DNA of 39,676 nucleotides from Suillus spraguei (GCA_016800925.1 JABCPU010000547.1:1-39676), one strand, 5' to 3'; shown: positions 1-11,756, counted from the first letter of the stretch. Numbers and translations: made by a program. The notes: generated by a model not told the origin, from the sequence alone.

Positions 1-63
1 TATTGTGAAATGGATGACCTTCTGAAAAATACTAGATGGATGCGTAAAGAAATCCGAGGACAA

Positions 64-1215
64 AGTCAAAACGAAGCCGTTCGACATGGTAGATGTGTTG
101 ACGACCAGCTGGAATTTTCTAGCTAAAGGATCCAAAAAACATTCTAGGCTCAAGGGCAAACAAAGCGTTCGACGAATAGAAATGAGAGGACACCCCAGGC
201 CATGGTCAAACGCAGCGTTCGACGACGTTGTATAAATGTGGACGTTTAGCTGGAAATTACTAGCTAGAGGTCCAAACAGATATCCCAAAGTCCATTGAAG
301 CGTATGAGGAACAGATGAGAAGACGTGGTAGTCAAGCGGACCTGCCGAGTCAAACGAAGCGTTCGACGAAGAGACGAGAAAACGTAGTAGTCAAACGGAC
401 CTGCCGAGTCAAACGAAGCGTTCGACAAAGTGACGAAGAAAACGTGGTAGTCAAACGGACCTGCCGAGTCAAACGAAGCGTTCGACGAAGAGACGAGAAA
501 ACGTAGTAGTCAAACGGACCTGCCGAGTCAAACGAAGCGTTCGACGAAGAGACGAGAAAACGTAGTAGTCAAACGGACCTGCCGAGTCAAACGAAGCGTT
601 CGACAAAGAGACGAGAAAACGTGGTAGTCAAACGGACCTGCCGAGTCAAACGAAGCGTTCGACGAAGAGACGAGAAAACATAGTAGTCAAACGGACCTGC
701 CGAGTCAAACGAAGCGTTCGACGAAGAGACGAGAAAACGTGTAGTCAAACGAAGCGTTCGACGAAGAGACGAGAAAACGTAGTAGTCAAACGGACCTGCC
801 GAATCAAACGAAGCGTTCGACGAAGAGACGAGAAAAACGTGGTAGTCAAACGGACCTGCCGAGTCAAACGAAGCGTTCGACAAAGAGACGAGAAAACGTG
901 GTAGTCAAACGGACCTGCCGAGTCAAACGAAGCGTTCGACAAAGAGACGAGAAAACGCAGTAGTCAAACGGACCTGCCGAGTCAAACGAGGCGTTCGACG
1001 AAGAGATGAGAAGACGTAGTAGCCTGATGGTCCTGCCGAGTCAAATGGAGTGTTCGATGTCGTCGTAGGGTGCAAATCACAACGTTGTATAAATGTAACG
1101 TCTAGCTGGAGATTACTAGCTGGAGGTCCAAAACAGAGATCCCATGCCCAGTCCAATGAAGTGTTTGGATGAAGAGATGAGAAGACGAGTCAAACGGACC
1201 TGCCGTGGGAATTAT
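64..1215. repeat. Two-level satellite: larger modules flanking a minisatellite
   Basis: Three degenerate copies of a larger module are visible near 95-140, 222-310 and 1082-1175. Each has an ACGTTGTATAAATG-like start (clear in the last two), then an AGCTGGA..TTxCTAGCT core, then AGGxTCCAAA. The 59-bp minisatellite lies between the second and third copies. The arrangement suggests that a short internal part of a longer satellite unit was amplified. No gene is supported here; the open frames on both strands arise because the repeat lacks stops. Confidence 0.8.
305..1020. repeat. 59-bp tandem minisatellite, about 12 units
   Basis: Units contain GTCAAACGGACCTGCCGAG followed by TCAAACGAAGCGTTCGACG and an AAGAGACGAGAAAAC spacer. 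Counting gives a 59-nt period, with one shortened unit near 740-780 and one unit carrying an extra A near 836. Because 59 is not a multiple of three and the unit has no stops, long open frames appear on both strands; they are not genes. Units in the middle are nearly identical, which suggests recent homogenisation by unequal exchange or replication slippage. Confidence 0.95.
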
Positions 1216-1295
1216 CAGGACTAGATGTGATTATGTAAGGACCTAAAATAAAGCTGTTGAAACATTGAATACCCTTATTAAATATTAATAATTAA

Positions 1296-1440
1296 ATAAT
1301 TACGTAGGCAAATTTTAATGTGGATGGATGGATTGACTGACATCTGACTGACTTGACTGACTTAAGTAACAGAAGTGACTTTGCAGACAACCATGACATC
1401 CATGACGTAGTCACTGAATTTCATACCTTCCCTTCGTCTC
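1296..1440. repeat. Dispersed repeat, first copy
   Basis: This block has a GTAGGCAAATTTTAATGTGG start, GGAT repeats, a TTGACTGACTT stretch and an ending with CATGAC..CATGACGTAGTCACTGAATT. Related sequence recurs at 2876-2990 (the start and GGAT part) and 3790-3915 (the end part, with CATGACTGGTCACTGAATTCC). The copies are diverged and I cannot assign a transposon class. The rest of 1216-1778 shows nothing coding. Confidence 0.55.
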
Positions 1441-1778
1441 TTGTACTATGGTTTTTGGCTGGCAATCAAGACTTGTTTTGAAGAAGTAAGTACCGAAAAA
1501 GGTAAAGCTCAGGCAAAGTCAAGTCCGAAAAAAACAGTATGTATGTATACAAATTTCTACACGCCTAGATGCTTCTCAAAGGAGCAAAAAACGAATTTAA
1601 AAGGAACCTTGATTTATGTATGATGCGGTGCATGTTTTCTCAAGATGAGTGGGTATAGATGTCATGTGATTAGCACATGGACATGTCGTCCCGAGACGAT
1701 AAATTACGGCATTCTAAAACCATTGGTGCTATCGGATCTCAATAAAGTTTACTACCCTTACATTTCAATTTCTTCTCA

Positions 1779-2180
1779 CTAAACTTCCATGGATTGAATA
1801 AAGTGTGCGCAACTGAGTGTTGTCCATTTCTCTTTTACATCATTCTTTTCAGTATTCTTAGATTTCATGGCGGTGGCAGCCATGATCTCAACACAGCGCC
1901 GTGGGTGTCTCAAAAGACTGAGGTTCACTATAACTAGAGCTCCTCCACCTATACCAATACCACCAAGACCATCTAGGTCAGAAATTGGGTGCCGCACAGT
2001 ATGGTTCACGTCAATAGCGTCACCAAATGAGGCATTACCATCATCTGGAGTCGACAAGAAACGGGTTTAACGCATCTTCGTCTAACAGATCTCCACGCAT
2101 AAATGGTGCCAGATACGTTCCTGGCGACGCTGCTACGAACGCTAACTTGAACTCTGGTGCAACTGGGCGTACTGCAAGCG
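1779..2180 (-). pseudogene. Minus-strand coding relic, unrecognised
   Basis: I do not recognise this family. Reading the minus strand from about 2180, one frame is open through residues LAPFMRGDLLDEDALNPF and then stops. The adjacent frame continues from STPDDGNASFGDAIDV through a glycine-rich GLGGIGIGGGALVIVNLSLL stretch to HPRRCVEIMAATAMKSK and ends at 1779. Together they look like one coding relic broken by a frameshift near 2050, or two exons joined by an unrecognised intron. The plus strand over the same bases is also partly open, so a chance reading is possible. Confidence 0.3.
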
Positions 2181-2738
2181 CTGTAGTATGAGTAGTGACA
2201 GCGCGTCAGAGCGTTGTTTCTTATTCCTTTTTGGAGGGGACAGTTTCAGGATTGGTTCTGGTGCGACGAGCACAGGTACCTCTTAGTCTTCGCGACATAG
2301 CAACATTGACTTCCTTTTCTTCAGTCCCTAACACTATTTTCCGAGGGAATTGGGACCACCGTTTTGGCACCATCACTCTACCACCAGTCACCCAGCCGCG
2401 GACACTACGACATTCACACCTCACCTGCGACACTCATTCCCCTGGCCGTCCCATCGTGCAATTACTCCCATTGTCCATGCTGCATTCGCGAAGGCTGAAG
2501 AGGTGTGTCTCAACACTCTCCTGCTTCCACTCGCTGCTCCACTCTCTCACTCATTGCTCCCACTCTCTCACTCATTGCTGTCGCTCTCTTTCATTGATAT
2601 CACTCACTTGGTAAGCTCTATATCTACCTCAATACGAGCATCGAGACAGTGGACACTCGAATTGCACTCGACTTGCTTGACGTTCTCGCTACCTGTTATA
2701 TTGACATATTCTCGCTTACCCGTATTTGGCTGAGGCTC
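2181..2738. other. No supported gene; CT-rich short repeats
   Basis: Two overlapping plus-strand frames are open here (2195-2614 and 2350-2733), but both are serine/threonine/leucine-rich translations of a CT-rich stretch. A short direct repeat of CTCTCTCACTCATTGCTCC type is visible at 2543-2580. I see no domain or splice structure. Confidence 0.5.
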
Positions 2739-2742
2739 AGGC

Positions 2743-2790
2743 CGAAGCCAAGCCGTCATTGACGGCTTTGGCCCTGCCTCCAGTTCTTTT
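2743..2790. repeat. GC-rich imperfect inverted repeat
   Basis: AAGCCGTC, ATT, GACGGCTT forms an 8-bp perfect stem that extends to GCC..GGC with one bulged T. It lies in a locally GC-rich block (about 2731-2845) with several GCCAAAGCC/GGCTTTGGC words, unlike the AT-rich surroundings. It may be a fragment of a small foldback element. Confidence 0.5.
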
Positions 2791-2888
2791 AATCCAAAGC
2801 CATCTGAAACCAGGCCAAAGCCGCGCTTTCAGACCAAATGGTCAGGAGCATTACTGCCAGTAAGAAACATCATGTAAGCAAATTTTGA

Positions 2889-2926
2889 TGTGGATGGATG
2901 GATGGATAGATAGATAGATAGATGAC
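2889..2926. repeat. (GGAT)n/(GATA)n microsatellite
   Basis: A GTGGATGGATGGATGG run passes into ATAGATAGATAGATAG. It sits inside the second copy of the dispersed repeat also seen at 1296-1440. Confidence 0.9.
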
Positions 2927-2989
2927 TCCTTCAGTCGTTCACTTGCATTACCTTGACTGCCTTGAATAACACGAGTTGCTCATCAGTAG

Positions 2990-4184
2990 TTCATATTCTC
3001 TACTAGTACTTTAAATTTTAATACAGCGTCATAGTTATTTATTAGCTTCGTAGCTAATACTAACACATAGTGGCATATTCACACTTCTGTGTATATTCTA
3101 GACAGACAGTTTACTTAGAAGTGATTCAATATCATTGAAGGGTAGTAAGCTGATGCAAAACATCATCCTGGGACAATAAATGGTGGCATAGTATTTAGCG
3201 TTAGGAAGTAGAAACTTGAATTGTGTCGGATCGTCCAAGTAAATTCTTGCAGTTTCTGCCATTGTAGTTACAAGTACTCATCATCCGCCTCTGCTACCCT
3301 TATGTTATTTGATGATTATGAGTAGTTTACCATTAAAAACAGTCCTCCAACAAGGGAAACCAAGTATTTACTCTCGCTTGAAAAAAATTGGATTTCAAAA
3401 TCGGACTTTGAAAAAGGTAAAACCACAATCTGCTAGTCTCACTGCTGACCCTTCTTCCAGAATTGGAGCAGAAACCATGCTGCATCTCCTTACAAAGACC
3501 TCTATCTTCATCATGCTGTCAAACCAGTATTTTTTTTTCAGTTAATTGGTGAGCCCTTGATATATATTACACCTTTAAAACACGATAAGTCGATGTATTC
3601 AAGTGGATTGAGCACATATTGTCTGAGAAAGCGGAAAAGTGATTTTTAGAGTGCTCAGTGGCAACACCATTTTCTTTCACAGGACCTGTGAAAATGTGAT
3701 GACGCTTATAAATACTTACATACATGTTCCTTTGGACATATGAGATGCAAAAGCGGCTAAAATATGTGTTTTTCGTTGTTGGAAAATATGGATCTGGCAT
3801 TCACTTGCGTGCCCTTTGACTGACTTGATTACATTATGTCATACAATCATTGTAGACGCAGACGTCCATGACGTCCATGACTGGTCACTGAATTCCATGA
3901 CATAACTTCTTTCCTTTCACTCCTTTCTATCATTATGTAGTTTTAAGTTGAGCTATCGGGATACTTAGGGAACTCATGAGTCATAAAAGATAATAAAATT
4001 TATATTCAGTACTCTCCCTAATGGTAGCCTATAATTTCTCACTTGTACGAATCTGGAAAATCTCGAATCAAAAACAAATTTCCAACAAATACTTTGAGTT
4101 TTGTGAAATAACTTTGCTGCCACTAGATCCTAATTTGTCATTAGTACTGACCTTTTCTACGGCCTCTACGGTATAAGTGCTCTC
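2990..4184. other. AT-rich non-coding stretch
   Basis: Nothing here is supported as a gene. A 78-residue plus frame at 3309-3545 (K-rich, ILKK/RLKKIGFQ-like) shows no motif I know. The third copy of the dispersed repeat lies at about 3790-3915. The sequence just before 4185 is probably the 5' flank of the following decayed gene. Confidence 0.5.
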
Positions 4185-7100
4185 ATGGTTGAACTTGGAA
4201 CAGACTCAGATGCAGAGCTCATGAGCGATGATGGCGTGTATGTGGTCCTCTCTATGGCTCGCAACTGACTCAAATATGGTTTTTTTTAAGGGAAAGTGGC
4301 GACTACTTTCAAGTTGATGAACACGACATTGATCCCCACAAGCAACCCAACAATATCCTGTTTTGATGTCACCAAGCTTCCAGAGCAGCTCGCAACCACT
4401 GATGGACACGACCAGGAAGAGGTGCAGGCAGCACTATATCAGCAGCAGAGCGATTCTTCCAGTGATTATGTGACGAAGTTCAATACTACCCCAATACAGA
4501 CAGTCACTCTATCTAAGCTGTGCGACTTGTACAGAACCAAAGATGTCCAAAAAGCCATTGGCCTGCTCCGGAAACGTCTGAGGCTTGTGGTCGACAATGA
4601 GCACCTAGTGCAACAAGATGGTCCAAACGTTGTTCCAAGAATTGGCCCGCATTTTATCGACCACATCTTATACGTTGGATCTCACAGGGGACTAGACGCA
4701 GCTTTGCCCAAGCTAATCGCCGACCATAATTGGCAGATAACACTCAACCTTACCAACACTTATCGCTTGTGGCCCGACAGCAATACCACATGCCTTCCAT
4801 TTAATCCCCTTGGACGTATGATGTATATTGGTATACGACTGCAAGAACAGCTTTGGTTAGCCATGGTTCCAAATATGTTCTTTCAGCGTGATCACCCAGC
4901 AAATGGAAGGGAGCAGTTTCCAATTCTCGATGCGCCAACAACTGCCCTCTCACAGCCACATACCTTGATGTTAATCATGTTCATTGCCTTTGCTTTGGAG
5001 GATATGCGATTCCAAGACATTCACTGCATTGAGCATTATCCCGTGCCACTCAATCGTACTAACGTCAAGGAATCTACAGAGATCTTGTGAGTCAAAGCTA
5101 TCCCATCATCGAGAAACACAGATGCTGACATTCTAACAGAGGAAGAGATTGGGAGAACAACAGGAACATAGTCCTCCGTCTGGTAGATGCAAAGACGCTA
5201 CACATGGCGTTTCGCACAAAGTGGTAAGACTGGGTGGAGGGCGTGCCAGATGCATGGAAACAGGACAGATTCCTTCAAAATAACTCACCTGTTGGCGTGA
5301 CTATTCGATATGGTCAGAACCAACCACTCCATGTCAGTGGTGCCTTCGATGTCGAGAGTGCAAATTGGGATAATGATAGGAAATACAAGCATATAAGGCA
5401 GTTTACATTCTCATTAGCAACTCACATCAGGTGCGTAATTAGTCATTTCACAAGCAGCATCTCAATATCGATGAATCATTGTAATTACAGCTATTTAGAT
5501 GTGGAAGAGTGGCATATTATTCCACAGGAAAACATACTCAATGCCCATGAGGTTCTATATAATAAACCTGACACTGATGAAGCCAGAGAGCAGGTCGACC
5601 TCCACAACCTGCCACTACTTGACGATGATGGCTGCGAAATCAATGTTTACTCCGAGGAGGGATTGAGAGTTCCACGGCGCACTCCTGTTCTGTTCAGCAA
5701 CTGTGGTGCGCTATTAAACCTTCGCTCTGTGCATGAGCTATTCGCCTCTAGGGAAAACGATGGAGGAAGTTCCAGGAATAGTACACCATTCTACGTATAT
5801 CCAGTGGCTTTTACTAAGAATCTTGGCAACATACAAGCTCATGGTCTCATGACTAACTTCAATCAGTGTTTTACCCTCATCGACGATGCCATGCGCCCTC
5901 ATTTGCCAGATGATTATGACGATGAAAACGATTCAATTGCTGGTGATGGCCCTAATCCTCATGAAGAAAATAATCGTCCGCGTCTTGGCTCTGCTGTATT
6001 ACATGGTATCCACTGCCAGGTGTATAATGAACTGTCTCACCGAGTCCGAGATGAGTCCAAGTTTCATCCTGTTTAAGTGGGGATGATATCCACTGCAATG
6101 GCTGGCACCACCGCCAAAACAATAGCTGGAAAGCGTCACTGGAAACATAGGTTGAACCAGTGCAATGTTGGACTTCCTCATGAACGCTTTGTCGATAAGG
6201 TTTCTGGCAATAACCAGCCGCAGGCATTGTGGTTTGAAAACACCTACACTCTTGACGTACACCGGCTGTCAAATGAGCGACAGAATGGAAGGTAGGAGTT
6301 GCACATTTCAGTACAGTTCTGCACCTGACGAACTCATAGAACTATATATGAACATATCATAACACCACTTCTGAAAGTCTGGAGTCACCCTACAGTATTG
6401 CAACCGATAAAAGATACCATAGTGGTTTTCAAACTGGACATAAGCTTCCCTTTGTCTTGTCCTGCTTCCACTCACACTTATTTGCTATAGCAAATTCCTT
6501 CTTTGTTTGCATGGGCTACATATCCTTTGACAACAATGATCGATACATTGTGGGATGATAATCGAAATTCCATCAAGGAAAATGCAGTATTAGACCCTCG
6601 TGTCATCGAAGTCATGTCTATGCTGGAGCGTGCACTCAATTACGCACATACAGGAAATGCCCGAGTTTTGTGCAGGCAGCTGATGGATCGAGCATGGATT
6701 TCCTTAGGTCTGATCCATGATGGTCTACCATGCATATCAGATAGTTTTATTGCCCATGGTTCACTTGTCGGTGGAAAGGTAATTGTTAGATGTGATAGAT
6801 GGCCGGTTGATCTGCAGACACGTCGCCCACTGACATCATCTCGTCGGTCACAAGAATTGACATATGGAACGGGCCAGTACAAGGTAAGATACATATGACA
6901 AGCATTTGAATTCTTCACATCAAGTCAATGCTGATGTATTTTACCATCAGGCTTACGAAGCTCACTTCACAATCCGTCATGCCATCAATAATTTTCTGGG
7001 TTACAAATACTCTGATATACCTGACCCGTCAATGCGAATTGCATGCTATGCTGCAGAGATAGCAATAAGGGTGTACCTTGAAGACGTAAAACATTTGGTA

Positions 7101-8592
7101 CAAGAGAACATTCTTAGGGAGTTGAAGCCCATTCTGGATGGCGACCGTGTACATTATCTGGCAAAGGAGCGCAACACAACTCTCAGTCATTGGCTTGATG
7201 AGGAATTTCCTCTGTCATACTCCGCCAGCGTATTGCCTCATCTTCTCAGGGCTGTTGTAAAACACCAATCAAGGAAATGCAAATTTGGAGCTTGCAGAGT
7301 CACATCTCGGTCGCAAACCATTATCATACCTGGTTGATCTTATCATCACTCAATGCAGAACACCAAATTCTCGCCGCCGCCCTCCTTTTATCACCGGTGG
7401 AAACTTTCTCGCAGTCATGCGGGGTAGCAATAGATGAAATGGAAGGCTGCGCAACACATACATCTATTGCAGATAATCAGACCAATTTTTGGGTCTCCGA
7501 GGCCATAATCCATGCATTAGTCAAGCTCAAGGTCAATCACGTTCCTTGGTGTAGCCCGCCTGCAGGACAAAATGGAGCACCGTCCTCTGTTGTGGTCCAT
7601 AACGTGTGGCTCAACCTTGGAGGAGTCATTAAACCTCTAACTCAGCCATCATCATCTTTCCTCACCAGACAGGAGTCGCTTCACATGGCAGCCTTGCAAA
7701 CCTCAGAAGTAATTGAACTCGGTGATCCCAGAGGCGACTGGAATGCTCTTCGTGTCCGTCTCAACAATTCTCCTCTGTCCTTCACAAGACCATCCTTCCC
7801 ATCGAGTGGGATATGAACGCTGCTTCATTGGCTAACTGTCCCACATATGTTATTGACACCTATAACTATGTCAAAAACATATTCAATCCCGCAATTTCTT
7901 TGCATCAACTGGCTATCATTGTCGCAATCGCCTTTGCCGGTTTAACTCCCAATATCTTTGCCCCTGGGATGACAAAAAAGTGATGTTCCAACCGACACCA
8001 ATAAACTATCTGCATATGTCAGAGGGTTAGAGTGGGTCACTCGGCAAAACAAGAAGGGTGCAACCTCACAAGAGCCATTTATCACTATGGTGTCAACCTT
8101 TGTCATAGCCATGAGCGATCCGAAATCACCCATCTCTCAGAGAGTTCAAAGTGGCTCTGATATCAAGGAATGGTTTACCAAGCATTGTGAGCGGCTTGTA
8201 ATTTTCTCAGGACATTGACATTTTGACTAACGCAATATACGCTAGCCGCCAAGGGAATAACTACATTGGCCCTATGTAGATTGGGGGTAGCAGAGCCAGT
8301 AACAATTTGCGCTCTCTACTCTGCCAAATGGGGGCGGGATATACGAGCCCTATCTCCATCTGCAATTCTTGCAAAGCATGCTGAGGTGGTGCGTCTCATA
8401 AAAACAGGAGTCAATATGGAGGATTTGATGCAATTGTGTATCTCATGGGAAATAAGACTGCTGACGCTCTTGCAAAAATCATTTTGTAAAGGCGCGTCCC
8501 CTGCCAGCTCAACTACCCTCTCACACCATCACAAATATGATATCGAGGACTGCGTCATTATCCAAGAGGACACTAGATTTGTATTGGGATGA
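4185..8592 (+). pseudogene. Large multi-exon gene, unrecognised family, decayed
   Basis: Family not recognised; it resembles repeated Agaricomycete proteins of unknown function. The ATG at 4185 opens an acidic start (ELGTDSDAELMSDDG), then a GTATGT..TTTTAAG intron (4238-4290) leads in phase to GDYFQVDEHDIDPHKQ. A frame change near 4335-4375 is needed to enter the long exon ending 5086. Further introns with clean phase are 5087-5139, 5431-5490 (in frame), about 6883-6950 and 8187-8245. Defects: TAA at about 5224-5226 between KW and DWVEG, TAA at 6074-6076, TAG near 6492 and frameshifts near 6290, 7300-7440 and 7800-8030. The C-terminal exon ends at 8592 (EDTRFVLG). Predicted length would be about 1,350 residues, soluble, with no signal peptide or membrane segment seen. 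No catalytic motif is evident. It could be a transposon-carried gene. Confidence 0.65.
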
Positions 8593-8995
8593 TGACTCGA
8601 GAATCAGCAGTGGTGTGGACTCTGAGGGTGGTATTAAGAAGAGGGCCAAGCGATCTAACTAGCCAACTTCATTCGTCACGATGTCATTTTTTATTTCAGT
8701 CTACCTTAGTATGGAATAAAAGGCTAATAAATCTACAATGTTCTTGATTTCACACATACAGCTTTCCAATGTGTAGATAGATAAAGGATTTTTATCAACA
8801 ATAAATTGTGTCTTTACCCAGCATACTCGCACTCGCACTACGTGACCTGTTATCTTCACCCAAATGACATTCAATTGTTGAAGGCAAATTGCATAAAATA
8901 TTTAGTATTTATATGAACGTCCTGTACAAGGTATACGCATCATTTTCATTTTTATAATTTACATTTATCGCAAAATACATGACTTGTTTCATAGA
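8593..8995. other. AT-rich spacer, nothing recognised
   Basis: This is the 3' flank of the decayed gene. An AATAAA-type hexamer occurs near 8715 (ATGGAATAAAAGG) and again near 8800, so a polyadenylation region is plausible. I see no coding or repeat structure. Confidence 0.45.
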
Positions 8996-9272
8996 TGGTA
9001 AGTCTGCTGGTGAAAGTCAGTCTGACGTCAGTCAAGGTCAGTATAGCGTCAGTCAAAGTCAGCCTCATAAATGTACGTCAATGTCAGTCTAATGTCGGTC
9101 AGAGATGTCATTCAAGGTCAGTCTCAGAGATGTTCGTCAAGTTCAGTCTAATGTCAATCAAGGTCAGTCTAATGTCAGTCTCAGAGATGTCCGTCAAGGT
9201 CAGTCTAATGTCAATCAAGGTCAGTCTAATGTCAGTCAAGGTCAGTCTAATGTCAGTCAAAGTCAGTGATTT
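8996..9272. repeat. Short-period degenerate tandem repeat (GTCAGTCTAATGTCA)
   Basis: Words GTCAGTCTAATGTCAGTC and AATCAAGGTCAGTCTAATG alternate with a basic period of about 15 nt and occasional inserted CTCAGAGATGT/CCGTCAAG blocks. The 96-residue frame over it (alternating VSLMSVK units) is a translation of the repeat and not a supported gene. Confidence 0.9.
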
Positions 9273-9475
9273 ATTGTTTATGTAATATAAATTAGGTTCC
9301 GGTCAATGACAGACTTGTCCTTTGAATTTTACTACCGATATCACTTAATAAAAAGTTCACCCCTTGATTTGGACGCAACGAGTTTGCATATATTTGTACC
9401 CACAAAAAAACCTCTGAATATTCTCAAAATATGTGTTTGCCGAGTGATTTGTCACATTAGTTATTCTATGATATC

Positions 9476-9775
9476 ATGTCTCCACACCTCACGGAACAGG
9501 TAAGAGAGAGGATTATTATCTGGCGTTTTCAGCAACAGAAGACAATTGCCGAAATAGCTCAACTTGCTGGGTGTAGTCAGCGAAGTATCTACAAGATTTT
9601 GACACTTCACCGAGATTTCGGGCATACAAGAAATCCATTTGCTCATCGTCGTGGCAAGCCTCGTATCCTTAACCAACAGGACCTCTCATTTATCACATCC
9701 ATTCTTGATGCCAACCCATCCCTGTTCCTCGGCAAAATCCAAGAGCAGCTGCTCGACAGTAAACTCCCTGTCATC
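9476..9775 (+). pseudogene. Tc1/mariner-like transposase, N-terminal HTH fragment
   Basis: About 100 residues starting SPHLTEQVRERIIIW contain a helix-turn-helix of the homeodomain-like type (KTIAEIAQLAGCSQRSIYKIL), then a linker with an AHRRGKPRIL basic patch, then a second small helical unit (DLSFITSILDANPSLFLGKI). This order matches the DNA-binding half of basidiomycete Tc1/mariner-type transposases. The frame departs from the family after QEQLLDS and stops at 9820; no DDE catalytic domain follows. It is therefore a 3'-truncated relic. It is not the same family as the full Tc1 element at 35536-37152. Confidence 0.75.
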
Positions 9776-10881
9776 AGCGTGAAGATAAGTGTTACGAACC
9801 TCCTCAATTTCAGCATGTGAATGGTAGAAACGAGGAGGGTTAACACCTCCATCTATAAGACAATCAGCAACGAAACTAGTATTAGAACATGCCTTACCAA
9901 TCCATGCAGGACTCCTAAGCCAGCCATCTGATGGGCGAGACTCATGAGACAACGGGACATTCTCCTTGGACAGGAATGTCCCATGGGGACGAGGAGTTGG
10001 TGACACCTCAGTCCGTGATTCTGTCATCTCAGCGCACTGCATTGATCGAGAGAATAGCAAGAGCTAATAAACGAGTGTGAGGATTGAGGGTGACTTTTTC
10101 GCGAGGATTGGACTCACCTTATATATGGATGGCAAAACAATAAGATATATTCGAGCCTATACCATCGCGAGATATTGATAAGGTTAGCATTGTCAGCCAG
10201 TCAATATAAATCATACCATACCTTTTAGAGACAAAGCTCATGTCCATAGGAAGGCCTTGTGGACGGCATAGTTCACCTGAATAGCGCGAAAACCCTGTAG
10301 GGAAGGCGGCAAATTTGTGCAATGAGTCTACACAATCATATGACCCTACAAATCAGGCTGGAGCTACACTCCAATTAGGAGCCCAGTGCTCGATTGACTA
10401 CACCGGGACGTCACAAGCCCTAAGAATGAAGACTATCAGCTCAAAGGGGAACAAACGGAATACATACAATTGTTCAAGTTGAGGCTTGGCGTCCGATCGG
10501 CAGTGTGACAACGGCTGTTGTGGTTAGGGTTAGAGGTTTCGGTGGAGTACGTTCAAATTTTACGCTCACTAAATATATGCAAATACGTTGCGTCCAAATC
10601 AAGGGTGAACTTTTTAATGCAAACGACTGTATTCAGCGCGCTCTTATCTTAGCAGGTCCCACACCCTTCGAAAACTCGCAGCCGGAGCCCTAGTGCTTCT
10701 TACAGACTAGATTGCCAGATCTCCGATAATCTGATCAGATATGATCCTCGTGCCATCTCCTTATCAGTATAAACATGTGGTTTTGGTGTGTTCGGTTCGA
10801 GGACGCACTTCAACACCTACAACTCATAGACGGACTCCCAACTTTCGACACACTAACTCAATGGTGAAGATCGGCAAGAGG
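9776..10881. other. Inter-relic spacer without a supported gene
   Basis: Minus-strand frames at 9686-10060 and 10119-10322 and a plus-strand frame at 10505-10693 are open, but the first overlaps the recognisable transposase on the other strand and none has a motif I know. A GTATGGTATG..CATATATAAG stretch on the minus strand near 10220-10120 could be an intron, which leaves a small unrecognised minus-strand gene possible. The last 100 bases (TTCGAGGACGCACTTCAAC onward) may be more hAT sequence, too degraded to place. Confidence 0.4.
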
Positions 10882-11688
10882 TCAAACTGTGGATGGTGGT
10901 AGGATCACTTCGTGGAACACCCAGGTTATGCCACTAAAGAAGCAGCTTCAATGGTCAGCGGGAAGGCAAAAGTGATGTGTGCGAGGCGCTATGAGCAGTG
11001 CATTGCACAAGCTCAGGCATTAGATGAGCAGCAAGTTCGTGCAGGCCAGCGAGATGCACTGAGGGATGAAGCAGCAATAGGCACTCGTATGCAAACCTAT
11101 CGTGTCGCTTTTTTCATCTCAATTTGCCCGAATTTTGCTTCTTGTGAACGTCTTTTCAGCACATTTGGCACAATTCTTACAAAATGGAGAAATCGGCTCT
11201 CAACTGAGACCCTCACCCTTCTGGCGGAACTCAAAATGTATGTTCATGAGGAGCATGTATGCAACAATGTCATCAAGAAACGGCTTCAGCGCAGGTACTG
11301 TAATTCTGGAGACACAGACAAAGCAGAGCCCATTCCAACAGCTCATGTGGTTGATGGTGATCCATTGGAAGAAAGTAGTGGACAAGAGCCGCGCAACCTC
11401 ACCTTCGAGAGGCGGGGTATAAGTGAGGTTGCAGCAGACCTTATCCAAGCTGTTCAAGAGGAGGAGATTTCTACAGTGGACTCACCGGTACCCATCAGTG
11501 CTGATTCATTCTCTCGCATTACCATTAATGACTTACTCGACTATTCTTGCATTGAAGAATGGCTGGGATCTTTCTATAAAGTCGCCATCTGAGGTTTAGA
11601 CGCTGAGCTCGAGTTGTATGAGCTTCTTGACTTGGGTGCAGAGGGAATTGATGATTCGGACTGTTGGAATCCGAAGGATCCGAGATAG
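10882..11688 (+). pseudogene. hAT-family transposase, C-terminal dimerisation region
   Basis: The reading begins SNCGWW, meets a TAG stop (10900-10902), and continues DHFVEHPGYATKEAASMVSG. At about 11100-11260 it has the hAT dimerisation signature: ICPNFASCERLFSTFG, then KWRNRL, then ELKMYVHEEH. The tail carries a TGA at 11590-11592 followed in frame by GLDAELELYELLDLGAEG before a TAG at 11686-11688. That acidic ELELYELLDLD-type tail is typical of basidiomycete hAT proteins, and the TGA sits where relatives have arginine, consistent with CGA to TGA. The RNase H-like catalytic region upstream is missing. It is a dead relic. Confidence 0.85.
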
Positions 11689-11756
11689 GTATGAGCGGGA
11701 AGAGATAAGAAGAGTGGTCCGAGAGCAAGGCCAGAATGGCCAATAGCATGTGCCAG

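Noticed and set aside
315..1156. Open frames of 60-100 codons on both strands across the 59-bp array
   Set aside because: The repeat unit has no stop in several frames; the frames merely translate the satellite and shift with unit length.
2195..2733. Two long plus-strand frames
   Set aside because: Low-complexity CT-rich translation with mutually overlapping frames and no conserved motif.
9686..10060. 124-codon minus-strand frame
   Set aside because: It overlaps, on the opposite strand, the recognisable Tc1/mariner HTH region, and no motif or supporting splice structure was found.
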